Source: Tritrichomonas musculus (taxonomy: Eukaryota > Parabasalia > Tritrichomonadida > Tritrichomonadidae). From it: 64,000 nt of DNA. The DNA lies in assembly GCA_039105265.1 (NCBI GenBank), contig JAPFFF010000064.1:434001-498000 (forward strand), written 5' to 3'. Below are positions 32,801 through 40,392 of the stretch, piece after piece (positions within the stretch are counted from its first letter, which is position 1; the number at the start of each line of letters is the position of its first letter). The position numbers and the translations under genes are program-made. Under the pieces are notes generated by a model that was not told the DNA's origin, ran no database searches, and saw only the letters and a program-made list of their open reading frames with translations.

Positions 32801-33786
32801 AATTTCAGGGGTATATTGAAACTGTAATTAGTACCTACCCATTCATTACCTTGTTTAGTCATTTTGTAATCTGTACCGAATGCTTCATCATGAAACTCAA
32901 AAGTTTGACCTTCAATTAATGCTTCAAATTCAGGACTACCAGGAACATATCCCCAATCAGCATAATATAAAGGATTTGTTTTATCATCTATTACACCGTA
33001 AGCTTTCATTTCATAGAAATCAGGCAATGGTGAACGATATAATTTAAAGCAATTATCCGCATCTATTGTATTACACCTAAGATTTATTAATTTATTTGAA
33101 TCATTAGCTTTGTCACAACTAACATTTGTTTTTTGATTTGCGATATAATTGATTTTCATAAATCCAGATGTATATAAATTTAATGGTGTATCACCTTTTT
33201 TATTTGACATATATATTTTTGCTCCAACGTCATCTTCTTGATAAACCAACTCATAATTTCCATTTGAAATGTTAACAATAGGGTTTTTAAACATGTTTTC
33301 TTTAGAAGTTTTAGTTATAATTGCTTTTGATAATTTCATATATGCAGGTAATTCTATTTCGAAAACATCACCGATATATTCACCAAATTCAGTTTTGATT
33401 GATAATGTGTTTAAATCTGGTTGATCTAAATTTTCCGTTAATTTATCTGAAGTAATGATGAAATCATATATACCATCTTCAAATGAAAAGTCACCATCAT
33501 CACCATCATGTTTTTCCTCTAATGTTGTAATTCTTGATTCATGATTGTTTAATTCATCCGTAAATTTCATGGTTTGTTGATTGTATGAAGACACTGAGGC
33601 GTCAATGTCAGCAAGTCTTAATGTTAAACTTTGAGGATTTGTTGAAGACATTATTATGTCTCCATCAATAGTGGCATCATTGTGAACATGAATGTTTTTA
33701 AATTCTGAATCTTTATCAGAACTACCACCTCCACCACCGATGAATGCTCCATCTTTTGCATTTTGTTTTGTAATTATTGCAGTCAT
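29833..33786 (-). CDS. Fibre-like protein, 1317 aa (Polinton 1)
   Basis: The longest gene of the element. The N-terminus has a Gly-rich hinge (IGGGGGSSDKD), followed by phage-type fibre signature (HVHNDATIDGDIIMSS) and a coiled-coil LADIDASVSSYNQQ region. In the C-terminal third, a YALKTD/FALKSE motif recurs at least six times, a pattern common in phage and viral tail-fibre shafts. The last 130 residues form a beta-rich domain ending GIITGIINENMLAVFKA, similar in pattern to phage head-fibre C-termini. A hydrophobic stretch lies near the middle (DVVQISNFCFNFGGLMKVG). Likely a virion surface or receptor-binding fibre; basis is pattern recognition. Confidence 0.7.
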   Translation of the reverse strand: MTAIITKQNAKDGAFIGGGGGSSDKDSEFKNIHVHNDATIDGDIIMSSTNPQSLTLRLADIDASVSSYNQQTMKFTDELNNHESRITTLEEKHDGDDGDFSFEDGIYDFIITSDKLTENLDQPDLNTLSIKTEFGEYIGDVFEIELPAYMKLSKAIITKTSKENMFKNPIVNISNGNYELVYQEDDVGAKIYMSNKKGDTPLNLYTSGFMKINYIANQKTNVSCDKANDSNKLINLRCNTIDADNCFKLYRSPLPDFYEMKAYGVIDDKTNPLYYADWGYVPGSPEFEALIEGQTFEFHDEAFGTDYKMTKQGNEWVGTNYSFNIPLKLTRKNPGSHEVAFICIAKNEANKKVLHTFADYDNQGNPFELLVNKGMLTPKDNCKIQTYKEDNDAWRVYIYPVKDFANCTYSATLNINNKTYDFIVDFEYKSSGLNNYKLQSDNYFELLEYHYTSPLQVGNPPYGLILYMPKDDELIYTIADVSYEKGMNTFEFLANTGYYTVSPRPEACTTLYTNFNIQTSGVVIGENIESHVFVLNSLGNTVDIAVNQISALQNYCAKLEKEINDMKNKTNWFDIVMDVVQISNFCFNFGGLMKVGAEGIFGALKLAFSKNAGSTVKEVAYVDEIIDDGIVLSPHEVVEEKPYVETEIIIPDERLCFKYYCEHIETNYKIDVSFMVDDIGEMYRIYEYEYKENGSIECLNSDAADISAINCELVYEFPYLLIYGTVQPSFVKLKYTPATKNDKELLLGETLTNNQLLTASATKKLIENHKNHLNESFTNKLNETLNNYATVRYVQDNYPSYTYLNTNFKNNNQLTNILNAYALKTDMTRAIEQVKSEIPEIIEGQTTIQFKIENNTIPDLDYDTYHEMIEQYGLDIVSSNNFYTGHYVHVDYSYNDDQPSQIMRMEGSGSSLWFLYDCHELINPGTGETPEILSCSITKTIEPTNKNAYSARYVSNTYALKTDIPEPVDLTPYYTSAQADEMFVDEDELAYELDKYETKDVAEGKYALKTYINDEIALKSEVLMKNSVIKLTDIPLEVMSDGYVDEILNKYLDTVKTNDLYMEFSVNSFDGQPSVNYKGLYTYVGEEETHTYKTCMLFRNKSTNHEIYYRHQRQSVQGSFCNKEQAESTFMTISQIYIKMENDDGTVCSLNYAKNEFALKSELQAYQLKANTTITHYCPIEKSMNSINDFVIGAPVYMTGKVYRYDKSTKSFISSTENDTTDCICSVKTNGKWNTFIGICTSIDEANKCVTFASGGDYLVKVKDTSCYSIGDEVFVDDDNVLKIITGATAITSKIRRTTVGIITGIINENMLAVFKA

Positions 33787-33819
33787 TTATTAATTTATTA
33801 ATTATAAAAATAAATATTT

Positions 33820-34161
33820 TTAATATTCAAATTTAAGGAATAATGTGAAGTTATCAGGTATTATTTCATTACCTTTTGCATCAGTAAACCACACTTTAAA
33901 TCTATCATGGTTTAATGTATATTTATATTTTCTGTTGTCGTCTGGAGGCGTTAAATTAGCATACCAAACGAGAGAATCACAGTATTCATCACGTGGAACA
34001 AATGACGCGTGGCATTCGGTTTCGCCATCTAAATATCCATCACATGTAGCACGGCAATATTGAAATGAAATATATTTATCATTGCGAGAATTAACGAACT
34101 CAGGAGGAAATTTATTTTCATAGTCACGAGTGATAAAGTAAGTTTTGGTTGTTTTAGACAT
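33820..34161 (-). CDS. Polinton 1 protein of unknown function, 113 aa
   Basis: A compact, probably beta-rich protein with many aromatic residues (TYFITRDYENKFPPEF, then FKVWFTDAKG) and two Cys. It lies next to the fibre gene on the same strand and 34 bp from it. It may be a small structural protein; no family recognised. Confidence 0.65.
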   Translation of the reverse strand: MSKTTKTYFITRDYENKFPPEFVNSRNDKYISFQYCRATCDGYLDGETECHASFVPRDEYCDSLVWYANLTPPDDNRKYKYTLNHDRFKVWFTDAKGNEIIPDNFTLFLKFEY

Positions 34162-34225
34162 TTATGATTTGATAAAAATAAAAATATATAATTTAAAACA
34201 TGTAGCTTTTGGCTGCAGAATTCTT

Positions 34226-34696
34226 TTAGAATTCGTCTGGGTCTATTTCATCTTCGTTTATGTTACATTTACTAGCTAATTCATTTACAATTTCAACTTT
34301 AGCATCAGATCTATTTTTAATGAATTCATTAAGTTTATTTTGATTTTCACATTCTTTTACTACACATTCATGATAAAATGATGTTTTATAATTTATTCTA
34401 TCAGCTTTAATATAAGCTTTCATTAATCGTATTTGTGATCCTGATGTTAGAGCACCAAATGAACGTCTAGGAATAGCTAACCATTCACACTCAGGGAATA
34501 ACTCTCTAAATTCTTTATATGTCATGACATTTTGGGTATTATTTTTATAAACTAATGAAAGAAATAATATCTTTACGTTCATTTTGTATTTATAGAATTT
34601 ATCAGTTATGAAGTCATCAAAATATACTTGAACAGCTTTAAGTTCTGATTCAGGAAGTTTTTCAAATAACTTATTAATGTTGATGTATTCACTCAT
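34226..34696 (-). CDS. Polinton 1 protein of unknown function, 156 aa
   Basis: A predicted helical protein (KLFEKLPESELKAVQVYF) with an acidic C-terminus (EDEIDPDEF). No recognised family. Its upstream region is nearly the same as that of the neighbouring 76-residue gene, which suggests shared control. Confidence 0.65.
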   Translation of the reverse strand: MSEYININKLFEKLPESELKAVQVYFDDFITDKFYKYKMNVKILFLSLVYKNNTQNVMTYKEFRELFPECEWLAIPRRSFGALTSGSQIRLMKAYIKADRINYKTSFYHECVVKECENQNKLNEFIKNRSDAKVEIVNELASKCNINEDEIDPDEF

Positions 34697-34767
34697 TTAT
34701 ATAGAAATAAAAAAATTGAAAAATAAATTTTAAACTAATTTAAAAATTTTTGAAAACGTTTAAATTC
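34697..34767 (-). promoter_or_regulatory. Duplicated upstream region, second class, copy 1
   Basis: About 70 bp that are nearly identical to 34999-35068. Both contain TTTGAAAAACG-type and TTATATAGAAATAAAAAA elements (plus-strand reading starts TTATATAGAAATAAAAAA). Differs from the class upstream of the polymerase. Confidence 0.6.
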
Positions 34768-34998
34768 TCATTCATCAACTTCTCGCAATTCTGAAACTAT
34801 GGCTAATTTTTTTGAATTCTGGGTTTGAATGACAACATCATTTGCTAAAACGTGAAAAAGTGCATTAAGAGGGTGATGCTTAACATTTCGTTTAAATATT
34901 TCCACCTCAACTAAATTATTATTGCATGGTGTAATTATTAAATCTTCATCATCTTTAATTATATGATAATGAAATATTTTTTCAATTTTGTTGCTCAT
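34768..34998 (-). CDS. Polinton 1 protein of unknown function, 76 aa
   Basis: A short protein (MSNKIEKIFHYHIIKDDEDL start) that may be beta-rich. It stands between the capsid gene and the 156-residue gene and has the same upstream sequence as the latter. No family recognised. Confidence 0.55.
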   Translation of the reverse strand: MSNKIEKIFHYHIIKDDEDLIITPCNNNLVEVEIFKRNVKHHPLNALFHVLANDVVIQTQNSKKLAIVSELREVDE

Positions 34999-35068
34999 TT
35001 ATATAGAAATAAAAAATTTGAAAAATAAGTTTTAAATAGATTTAAAAATTTTTGAAAACGTTTGAAAT
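34999..35068 (-). promoter_or_regulatory. Duplicated upstream region, second class, copy 2
   Basis: Near-copy of 34697-34767. The two flank the 76-residue gene, so one event may have duplicated a promoter, or a gene was inserted between promoter copies. Confidence 0.6.
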
Positions 35069-35095
35069 GAAAAATAATTAAATTAATTATTAGAT

Positions 35096-36814
35096 TTATT
35101 CATAACCAACTGGAACACCTTTAGGGAAATATTCAACACCTTTTGTTGACCAAGCAAAGTATGTATCGCTACATATCCAAGCTTCAGGCGCAGGTGGGTG
35201 TTGATCTGGATATTCTGGATCAGGAATATAATAAGTGTCATCAATTCCTCTATACATTGGTTGACCACGGAATGTAACTGTAACAGAATTAGATCCAGTA
35301 TCGATTCCATCAAATACATAACCAGCGTTTGAACGTTCAAGTTGGAAGTTAATACCAAAACTTGTTCCATCACTTCTGCAGTTTGAGTAACGTTTACCAG
35401 TTATTGGATCATTAAGGGGTTGAGTGAATGAATCCTCAAATTCTTGTGTAGCTTCAAGTGCTCCATCTAATTCATTAGCTATTAATTGATGCTGATAGAA
35501 ACGAGCAGAGCAAGTGTTTGAAAATTCAGTATCTGGATAAGTTCTTTTATTAACGACTAATTGAACGTTTTGATACATGATATTATCAAAGCATGTAATA
35601 TCTAATGGACTCTTAGGGAACATCATTGTAATATTTGTTGCATTTCTGAGAGGAATTGATTTTGAAATTTCTAAACCATTAACTTTTGCAGTACCTTCAA
35701 ATATTTCACGTGTTAATTCTTGTGATGGAACTAATAATGCAGTTTGTAATTCACGAATGAGTCCTTGATATACTCCAGGCTTGAGACCAAATCCTGAAAG
35801 ATTTGATCGACCTAATTGAATAGTACCACCTAAAACATTTAAAGTTATTTTACCAACTTTCATATCAATACCGTTTGCTGCTGTTATAGTCAATTTATCA
35901 TTTACTACTTTATCTTTTGATACATTAACTTTTAATATATTTGGATCAGTTTCTTCGTTTTCATTTGGAGCTTCACCAGCTTTATATTGAACGACAATAT
36001 TTGCTGGCTTTCCTACTTGTGTGAATTTACGAGTAATTGGAACGACGGCAGGCATTTCTTCATCAATGGCTTTATCATCGAGAAATTGAAATGTTTCTTT
36101 AACAACATTAGGATTAACTTGAGCCCAAACCATTGCACGAAGTGATGTTTTAACTTCTGCTTCAATTTCACCACAAATGTCGTTTGGGTAAAGTTGCCAT
36201 GCTTGAAGTGCGAGCTGATCAGTAAATGGTATTGTTAATTCTATAGTTATTTTGTGTGGTTTACCATCGGCAATGTCTGCAAGCGGAATATACCATCCGC
36301 AAATTGAAGGTGAAAATTGAGATACATTTTCCCATGTTGAGTGAGAGAATTTTGAAGTTGCTTTAGCATCACGTGGTTTAATTGAATTATAAGCGAATGA
36401 TTCACGCTGAAGTTCATCTTGTCTGTATGTATCTAAAAGTTTTCCATCAATCCAAAATCTACAGTCTTCATAAAATTCAACGGCATTTTTGAAACCAACA
36501 AATATTTGCAATAACTTATTAGTATCTGCGGAAACATCAATAGCTTCAGATAATTGAACGAGATAATCCAAAAGAATCGTAGAAAATCCTTTTTCGATTT
36601 GTGAAATTGTATGTCCTGAATGAGTTAATTTTATTCTTGTTTTGGTACCTACAGGCATTGGTGCATCTTTATTTGTGAATTCTTCCATAACTTGACTAAA
36701 TGAATTATCACCACCATTACGTTGAATTAAATTTCTAAGTTTGTTTTGAAAGAATGTGAGAATATCTCCTTCATCATTTCCTAAATTTTTCGTCTGAGCG
36801 TTTAAGTATGTCAT
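35096..36814 (-). CDS. Major capsid protein, double jelly-roll type (Polinton 1)
   Basis: A 572-residue protein. Its homologue is recognisable in the second element (54918-56965): shared patterns include TWENVSQFSPSICGWY, FTDQLALQAWQLYPNDI, VWAQVNP and FEDSFTQPLNDPITGKRY. Length and beta-rich composition fit the Polinton double jelly-roll major capsid protein. It lies divergent from the amphipathic gene at 36928, an arrangement kept in the second element. Confidence 0.8.
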   Translation of the reverse strand: MTYLNAQTKNLGNDEGDILTFFQNKLRNLIQRNGGDNSFSQVMEEFTNKDAPMPVGTKTRIKLTHSGHTISQIEKGFSTILLDYLVQLSEAIDVSADTNKLLQIFVGFKNAVEFYEDCRFWIDGKLLDTYRQDELQRESFAYNSIKPRDAKATSKFSHSTWENVSQFSPSICGWYIPLADIADGKPHKITIELTIPFTDQLALQAWQLYPNDICGEIEAEVKTSLRAMVWAQVNPNVVKETFQFLDDKAIDEEMPAVVPITRKFTQVGKPANIVVQYKAGEAPNENEETDPNILKVNVSKDKVVNDKLTITAANGIDMKVGKITLNVLGGTIQLGRSNLSGFGLKPGVYQGLIRELQTALLVPSQELTREIFEGTAKVNGLEISKSIPLRNATNITMMFPKSPLDITCFDNIMYQNVQLVVNKRTYPDTEFSNTCSARFYQHQLIANELDGALEATQEFEDSFTQPLNDPITGKRYSNCRSDGTSFGINFQLERSNAGYVFDGIDTGSNSVTVTFRGQPMYRGIDDTYYIPDPEYPDQHPPAPEAWICSDTYFAWSTKGVEYFPKGVPVGYE

Positions 36815-36927
36815 TTTAAATATTGAAAAAAAATTAAATAATAAGTTAATAAAGAAAAGAATTTATAGTTTTGAAAAAAATAAATGAATTAAGAAATGAA
36901 AAATAAATTTTTTACATTAATGAAAAT

Positions 36928-37248
36928 ATGGCATTTGGAAGTTGGTTTAAAAATATTGTGAATGGAGCTAAAAACATAATTGGCAAAATAGTTCCAAAAG
37001 TAAAGAAAGCAGTTGAAACAGTTGGTAGATTTGCACCATTAATAGGACAAGCTGGTGATTTAATAGGTGGAAGTGCTGGTGAGGTAATAAATACAATCGG
37101 AAATGGTGTGAGTAAATTAAATGACAGAATTAATTATAAAGGTGGAAATGTTAACGCGTTAGGTGCGAATGGTGCAGGAGCTCGAAGAATTGTAGGCGCA
37201 AATGGTGCAGGTATTAGAAGGTTTGATATTCCATTACTGAAGGAATAA
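36928..37248 (+). CDS. Amphipathic virion-type protein B, 106 aa (Polinton 1)
   Basis: Begins MAFGSWFKNIVNGAKNIIG, a basic amphipathic helix, followed by IGQAGDLIGGSAGEV and a C-terminal Asn/Gly/Ala repeat (NALGANGAG, VGANGAG). It resembles the 83-residue protein at 28887 and the protein at 54622-54918 of the second element. A membrane-active minor virion protein is a fair inference. Confidence 0.7.
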   Translation: MAFGSWFKNIVNGAKNIIGKIVPKVKKAVETVGRFAPLIGQAGDLIGGSAGEVINTIGNGVSKLNDRINYKGGNVNALGANGAGARRIVGANGAGIRRFDIPLLKE

Positions 37249-37255
37249 AAATAAA

Positions 37256-37399
37256 TCATGAGTAAAGTCGTTTCCTCATTTCATCAGTTAATTCAGGTGG
37301 TTTATCGTTTAATGTTGGGGAAAGTTTCACAATGCGAATGAGTAAATTAGCGAGTTCAATAATTGCTAAACAACCAAGAAAAATTTCTGATAAACTCAT
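37256..37399 (-). CDS. Conserved small membrane protein, 47 aa (Polinton 1)
   Basis: Reading the minus strand from the ATG at 37399 gives MSLSEIFLGCLAIIELANLL, then PPELTDEMRKR before the stop at 37256. One hydrophobic helix is followed by a PPELTD motif. The second element carries the same design at 57556-57723 (LLGLILVTNVIELLLLV, then PPELTDD), so this short gene is real and conserved between distant elements. Function unknown; candidate virion or membrane factor. Confidence 0.75.
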   Translation of the reverse strand: MSLSEIFLGCLAIIELANLLIRIVKLSPTLNDKPPELTDEMRKRLYS

Positions 37400-37469
37400 T
37401 TATTATTAATTAAAAATTTTTATTTTTGTTTTTAATTAAAGATCTTTGATCAGAATTATTTCATAATTC

Positions 37470-37829
37470 ATGGATTTAAAAGTTATTGAACCAATTAAAA
37501 ACTATTTAAAAGAATTTAAAACAGTCGATGAATTTAATTTATGGTATTCAAAGAATAAGGAAGAAGTGGATAAGTTAACGACTCATAAATTAAACAAAAT
37601 GTATAAAATCGATGGGTATAGAATTACAAAAATAAAGGGTGTGTTGATGTTAAAGAAATGGGTTGAAAAAGAGGAAAAAGAGATAGTTAGTAAGGCTTCG
37701 CCCAGGATGGATGCCATTGAAGAATTAAGGAAAGAAATAAATGAAATCAGAAATACAGTAAATAAAATTATATCATTTCTTCAGGAATCATCAAGTTCTA
37801 TTGATGTATTACCGCCATCGACAACTTGA
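37470..37829 (+). CDS. Conserved Polinton protein, 119 aa
   Basis: Contains KTVDEFNLWYSKNKEEVDKL, then HKLNKMYKIDGYRITK, then a C-terminal coiled coil (IEELRKEINEIRNTVNKI). The second element has a homologue at 54248-54571 with NSVDEFDLFYQKYKD and NKTYKI. It overlaps the convergent ATPase gene by 49 bp. Function unknown. Confidence 0.7.
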   Translation: MDLKVIEPIKNYLKEFKTVDEFNLWYSKNKEEVDKLTTHKLNKMYKIDGYRITKIKGVLMLKKWVEKEEKEIVSKASPRMDAIEELRKEINEIRNTVNKIISFLQESSSSIDVLPPSTT

Positions 37830-38614
37830 ATGATCATATATGGATGACTTTCACAATCTTCAGTTTTTCGTTTCAATATTTTTGAATACATTTCATAAAA
37901 TTCGTCAAATGATAAATTAGATGCTGATTGTGAATAAATATAACGTAATTGTTGTTTATTGAAACATGGAAATATAAATAATGTTGATATTTCATTTTTA
38001 ACATGAGGTTTTAATCCTTTCCAACCTTGAATTAAAAGGAGGAATGAAAAATTTATATGTCTACATCTACGTATTAATTGGCTAAAATAAGATTCTTCTG
38101 AAGAAAAGAGTTTACTATTTGAGATATCATCAAATAAAACGATTGTATGCAATACTTCTCGGTTGAAATCCGAAACGGCAAGCATTTTAAACATATCCTC
38201 TTTTTGTTGATCATCTATTTTATCCTGCAAGTTTTCCCGTTTGATAAGGTTATATAAATTCTTTGCTGAGATTAAATCCTTCATAAATTCAACAGCTTCT
38301 TGTTCACTAATTATAATATATGGAATCATAAGAAGTGGCTTTAAAGCTAAAAATGTTTTATCTGATTCTTGACCGTCTTTCGTAACGTAGATAAATAAGT
38401 GATGAGTGTTTAATACACCTAATTTGATGATTTCCTTTAATGCTATCACAGTCTTTCCTGATGATTGCTTACCAACTATGACGTTAACACTATTTAACCT
38501 AACATTAACCTCAGGGTGTATTTCAGAAATTAGGTTTTCATTTTTATTCATAGTATAGGTTTTCAACGTATTCATAACGTGCGTTTTAACCATATTCTCT
38601 AATGATGTGTTCAT
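37781..38614 (-). CDS. FtsK/HerA-type genome-packaging ATPase (Polinton 1)
   Basis: A 277-residue protein. Walker A is VGKQSSGKT at about residues 37-45, and Walker B is TIVLFDD at about 160-166, with the downstream RRCRHINFSFLLLIQGW segment that fits the sensor strand and arginine region of A32-like ATPases. The second element has a homologue at 57720-58646. It is expected to drive DNA into capsids. Confidence 0.88.
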   Translation of the reverse strand: MNTSLENMVKTHVMNTLKTYTMNKNENLISEIHPEVNVRLNSVNVIVGKQSSGKTVIALKEIIKLGVLNTHHLFIYVTKDGQESDKTFLALKPLLMIPYIIISEQEAVEFMKDLISAKNLYNLIKRENLQDKIDDQQKEDMFKMLAVSDFNREVLHTIVLFDDISNSKLFSSEESYFSQLIRRCRHINFSFLLLIQGWKGLKPHVKNEISTLFIFPCFNKQQLRYIYSQSASNLSFDEFYEMYSKILKRKTEDCESHPYMIIQVVDGGNTSIELDDS

Positions 38615-38721
38615 TTTCTATGTATTAATGTAAAAGTTTATTTTAATTATTGATAAAAATATATTTTTATGTTTATTAATCATTAACTGAAATTAGATAT
38701 TAACACATTTCTTAAAATTTA

Positions 38722-40155
38722 TTATTCAGGTTCTTCTACGATTGCTGATGTTTGTAGTGCTTGAACTTGTGATTGAACGTTAGCATCAAACCATTGATTA
38801 AATTCACTTGGATTTGGTGGTAATGCATTTATTCCTTTAAGAATAATAGCAATTGTTGCTTTAGCAACTAATGGAATATGTTCAGGGTTAACTGGTAGTC
38901 CGGATTTATTACACATTTCACATGCAGTAGGTACAAAATCAGCAATTTTTACTGGATTAATTAAATAATCGTGAACTATGAACTCAATAGCTTCTTTAAC
39001 TGCTTTCTTTCCTCTTAAATTCTTCCATTGATCCTCATTAACATTCATAACACTTTCACCATAAACATAAACCATTGCAGGAAGTAAAGCAAATTGATTC
39101 CATATAACCGTTGCCATTTGTGTAAGTGTGAATGGTAATTTTACACCGTTGAGGTATTTGATACCTTGATAAATTGGAGAGATACACTTACCAACAAATG
39201 CCTGATAAGTTGAACGTTTCTTTGGTTTGATTAAGTGCTTTTCATCGATACCAGCAGCTTTTAATTTTGTTTCAAAGTCTTGCCAACTTTCACCCGCATA
39301 ATTAGTGACTGTACGCCCTGTTTCATCAAATTCAGGATGATATATATTATTAATAAATCCTCTTAAGTTCATACCTTGTTTATGAGCTTCTTTACGTTGG
39401 TCCACAGTTGGGTAAGCTTTATAATAAGCATTGCGATATGGGAGTAATGACGGAACGGTTGTAAATCCATTAACTATTACAGGTTTCTTACCTTCTTTTG
39501 TTTGTACGACGACTTCAGGTGTTCCATCACCATCTAAATCTCGACCAGTAGCTTCATATAAATCATTATATCCATGTCGATTAATCCATTCATTCGCACT
39601 TACAACACTTTGAGCGTCTCGAATTTGTTTAACATCTTGATTTAATTTAGCCACAACATTAATTAAGTCATCCATACCAACATTACCGTATTTATTTTGT
39701 TTTGCCTTTTTCGTTGGTTGAATTGCAGCCATTCTTTCACGATAAAACGCCATATCATTTAATGCTTTCGTTAAGTCTTTCTTATTAATGTTATTTTCTG
39801 CCAAGCTAGCGTATGATTGATCACGCATTTGGTTTAATTGAGAAACATTATTTATTAATTGCGGAATTTTCGATTTATTCATTTTATTAATTGGTAAAAA
39901 ATTTAAATTATCGTTTTTGTTTTGAAAATTATTTAATCTAGAAATAAAATTTGAAATTGATTTATCATTTATTCTCAAACCTTCATGTTGTATATAATTA
40001 TTTTCATTTAAAAATTTCATTAAATTTGAAACTGAACTTTGCCATGAAGGCGACTCATGAAGAGTAACGTTAAGTTTTTCATTAATTAATTCAATATATT
40101 TATTAAGTTTATCAAGTTTCAAACCTTTAAAATTATTTCTATTTAATTTTGACAT
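38722..40155 (-). CDS. Polinton 1 protein of unknown function, 477 aa, with DxDGDG loop
   Basis: The last gene before the right end. The N-terminal 150 residues are helical and polar. At about residue 206 there is GRDLDGDGTPEVVVQ, a calcium-binding-type loop, followed by a conserved-looking core (NLRGFINNIYHPEFDETGRT, KKRSTYQAFVGKCISPIY). A C-terminal helical part ends in PE. Its size and position suggest a virion component, possibly a minor capsid or penton-like protein, but I have no family match. Confidence 0.65.
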   Translation of the reverse strand: MSKLNRNNFKGLKLDKLNKYIELINEKLNVTLHESPSWQSSVSNLMKFLNENNYIQHEGLRINDKSISNFISRLNNFQNKNDNLNFLPINKMNKSKIPQLINNVSQLNQMRDQSYASLAENNINKKDLTKALNDMAFYRERMAAIQPTKKAKQNKYGNVGMDDLINVVAKLNQDVKQIRDAQSVVSANEWINRHGYNDLYEATGRDLDGDGTPEVVVQTKEGKKPVIVNGFTTVPSLLPYRNAYYKAYPTVDQRKEAHKQGMNLRGFINNIYHPEFDETGRTVTNYAGESWQDFETKLKAAGIDEKHLIKPKKRSTYQAFVGKCISPIYQGIKYLNGVKLPFTLTQMATVIWNQFALLPAMVYVYGESVMNVNEDQWKNLRGKKAVKEAIEFIVHDYLINPVKIADFVPTACEMCNKSGLPVNPEHIPLVAKATIAIILKGINALPPNPSEFNQWFDANVQSQVQALQTSAIVEEPE

Positions 40156-40169
40156 ATTCTTTATATTAA

Positions 40170-40386
40170 AATAAATTTAATCATTTACGTATAAAATTTA
40201 TGTTTTCAATTTTTGATTTTTGAGATTTGAGGATGAAATTTATGAAAATCATTTATGAAGGGGTGATGAATCAGTGGTGTTGTAAAATTTAATAATATGT
40301 TCGGGTTTAAAGTTATGGCTTTAAATTCTTGAGTTACTGGGGTTTTAGACCGAAGGTCTAAAATCACAGTAAATACATACGACGAA
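40170..40386 (-). repeat. Right terminal inverted repeat of Polinton 1
   Basis: Reverse complement of 21921-22138, with about three differences. The same hairpin (9-bp arms, 3-base loop) lies at 40343-40363. Confidence 0.92.
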
Positions 40387-40392
40387 ATTTAG

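Larger units (their letters stand above)
21921..40386. mobile_element. Polinton/Maverick element, looks whole
   Basis: An 18.5-kb element bounded by terminal inverted repeats of about 217 bp. It carries the diagnostic Polinton set: protein-primed family B DNA polymerase, retrovirus-type integrase, FtsK/HerA-type packaging ATPase and major capsid protein, plus fibre-like and small virion-type genes. No adenain-type protease was recognised. All genes appear open, so it looks whole, with no obvious breaks. The two inverted repeats differ at only about three positions, suggesting a fairly young insertion, although such repeats can be homogenised. I could not define a target-site duplication. It lies between a kinase relic and a broken ankyrin/LRR gene. 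Confidence 0.92.
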
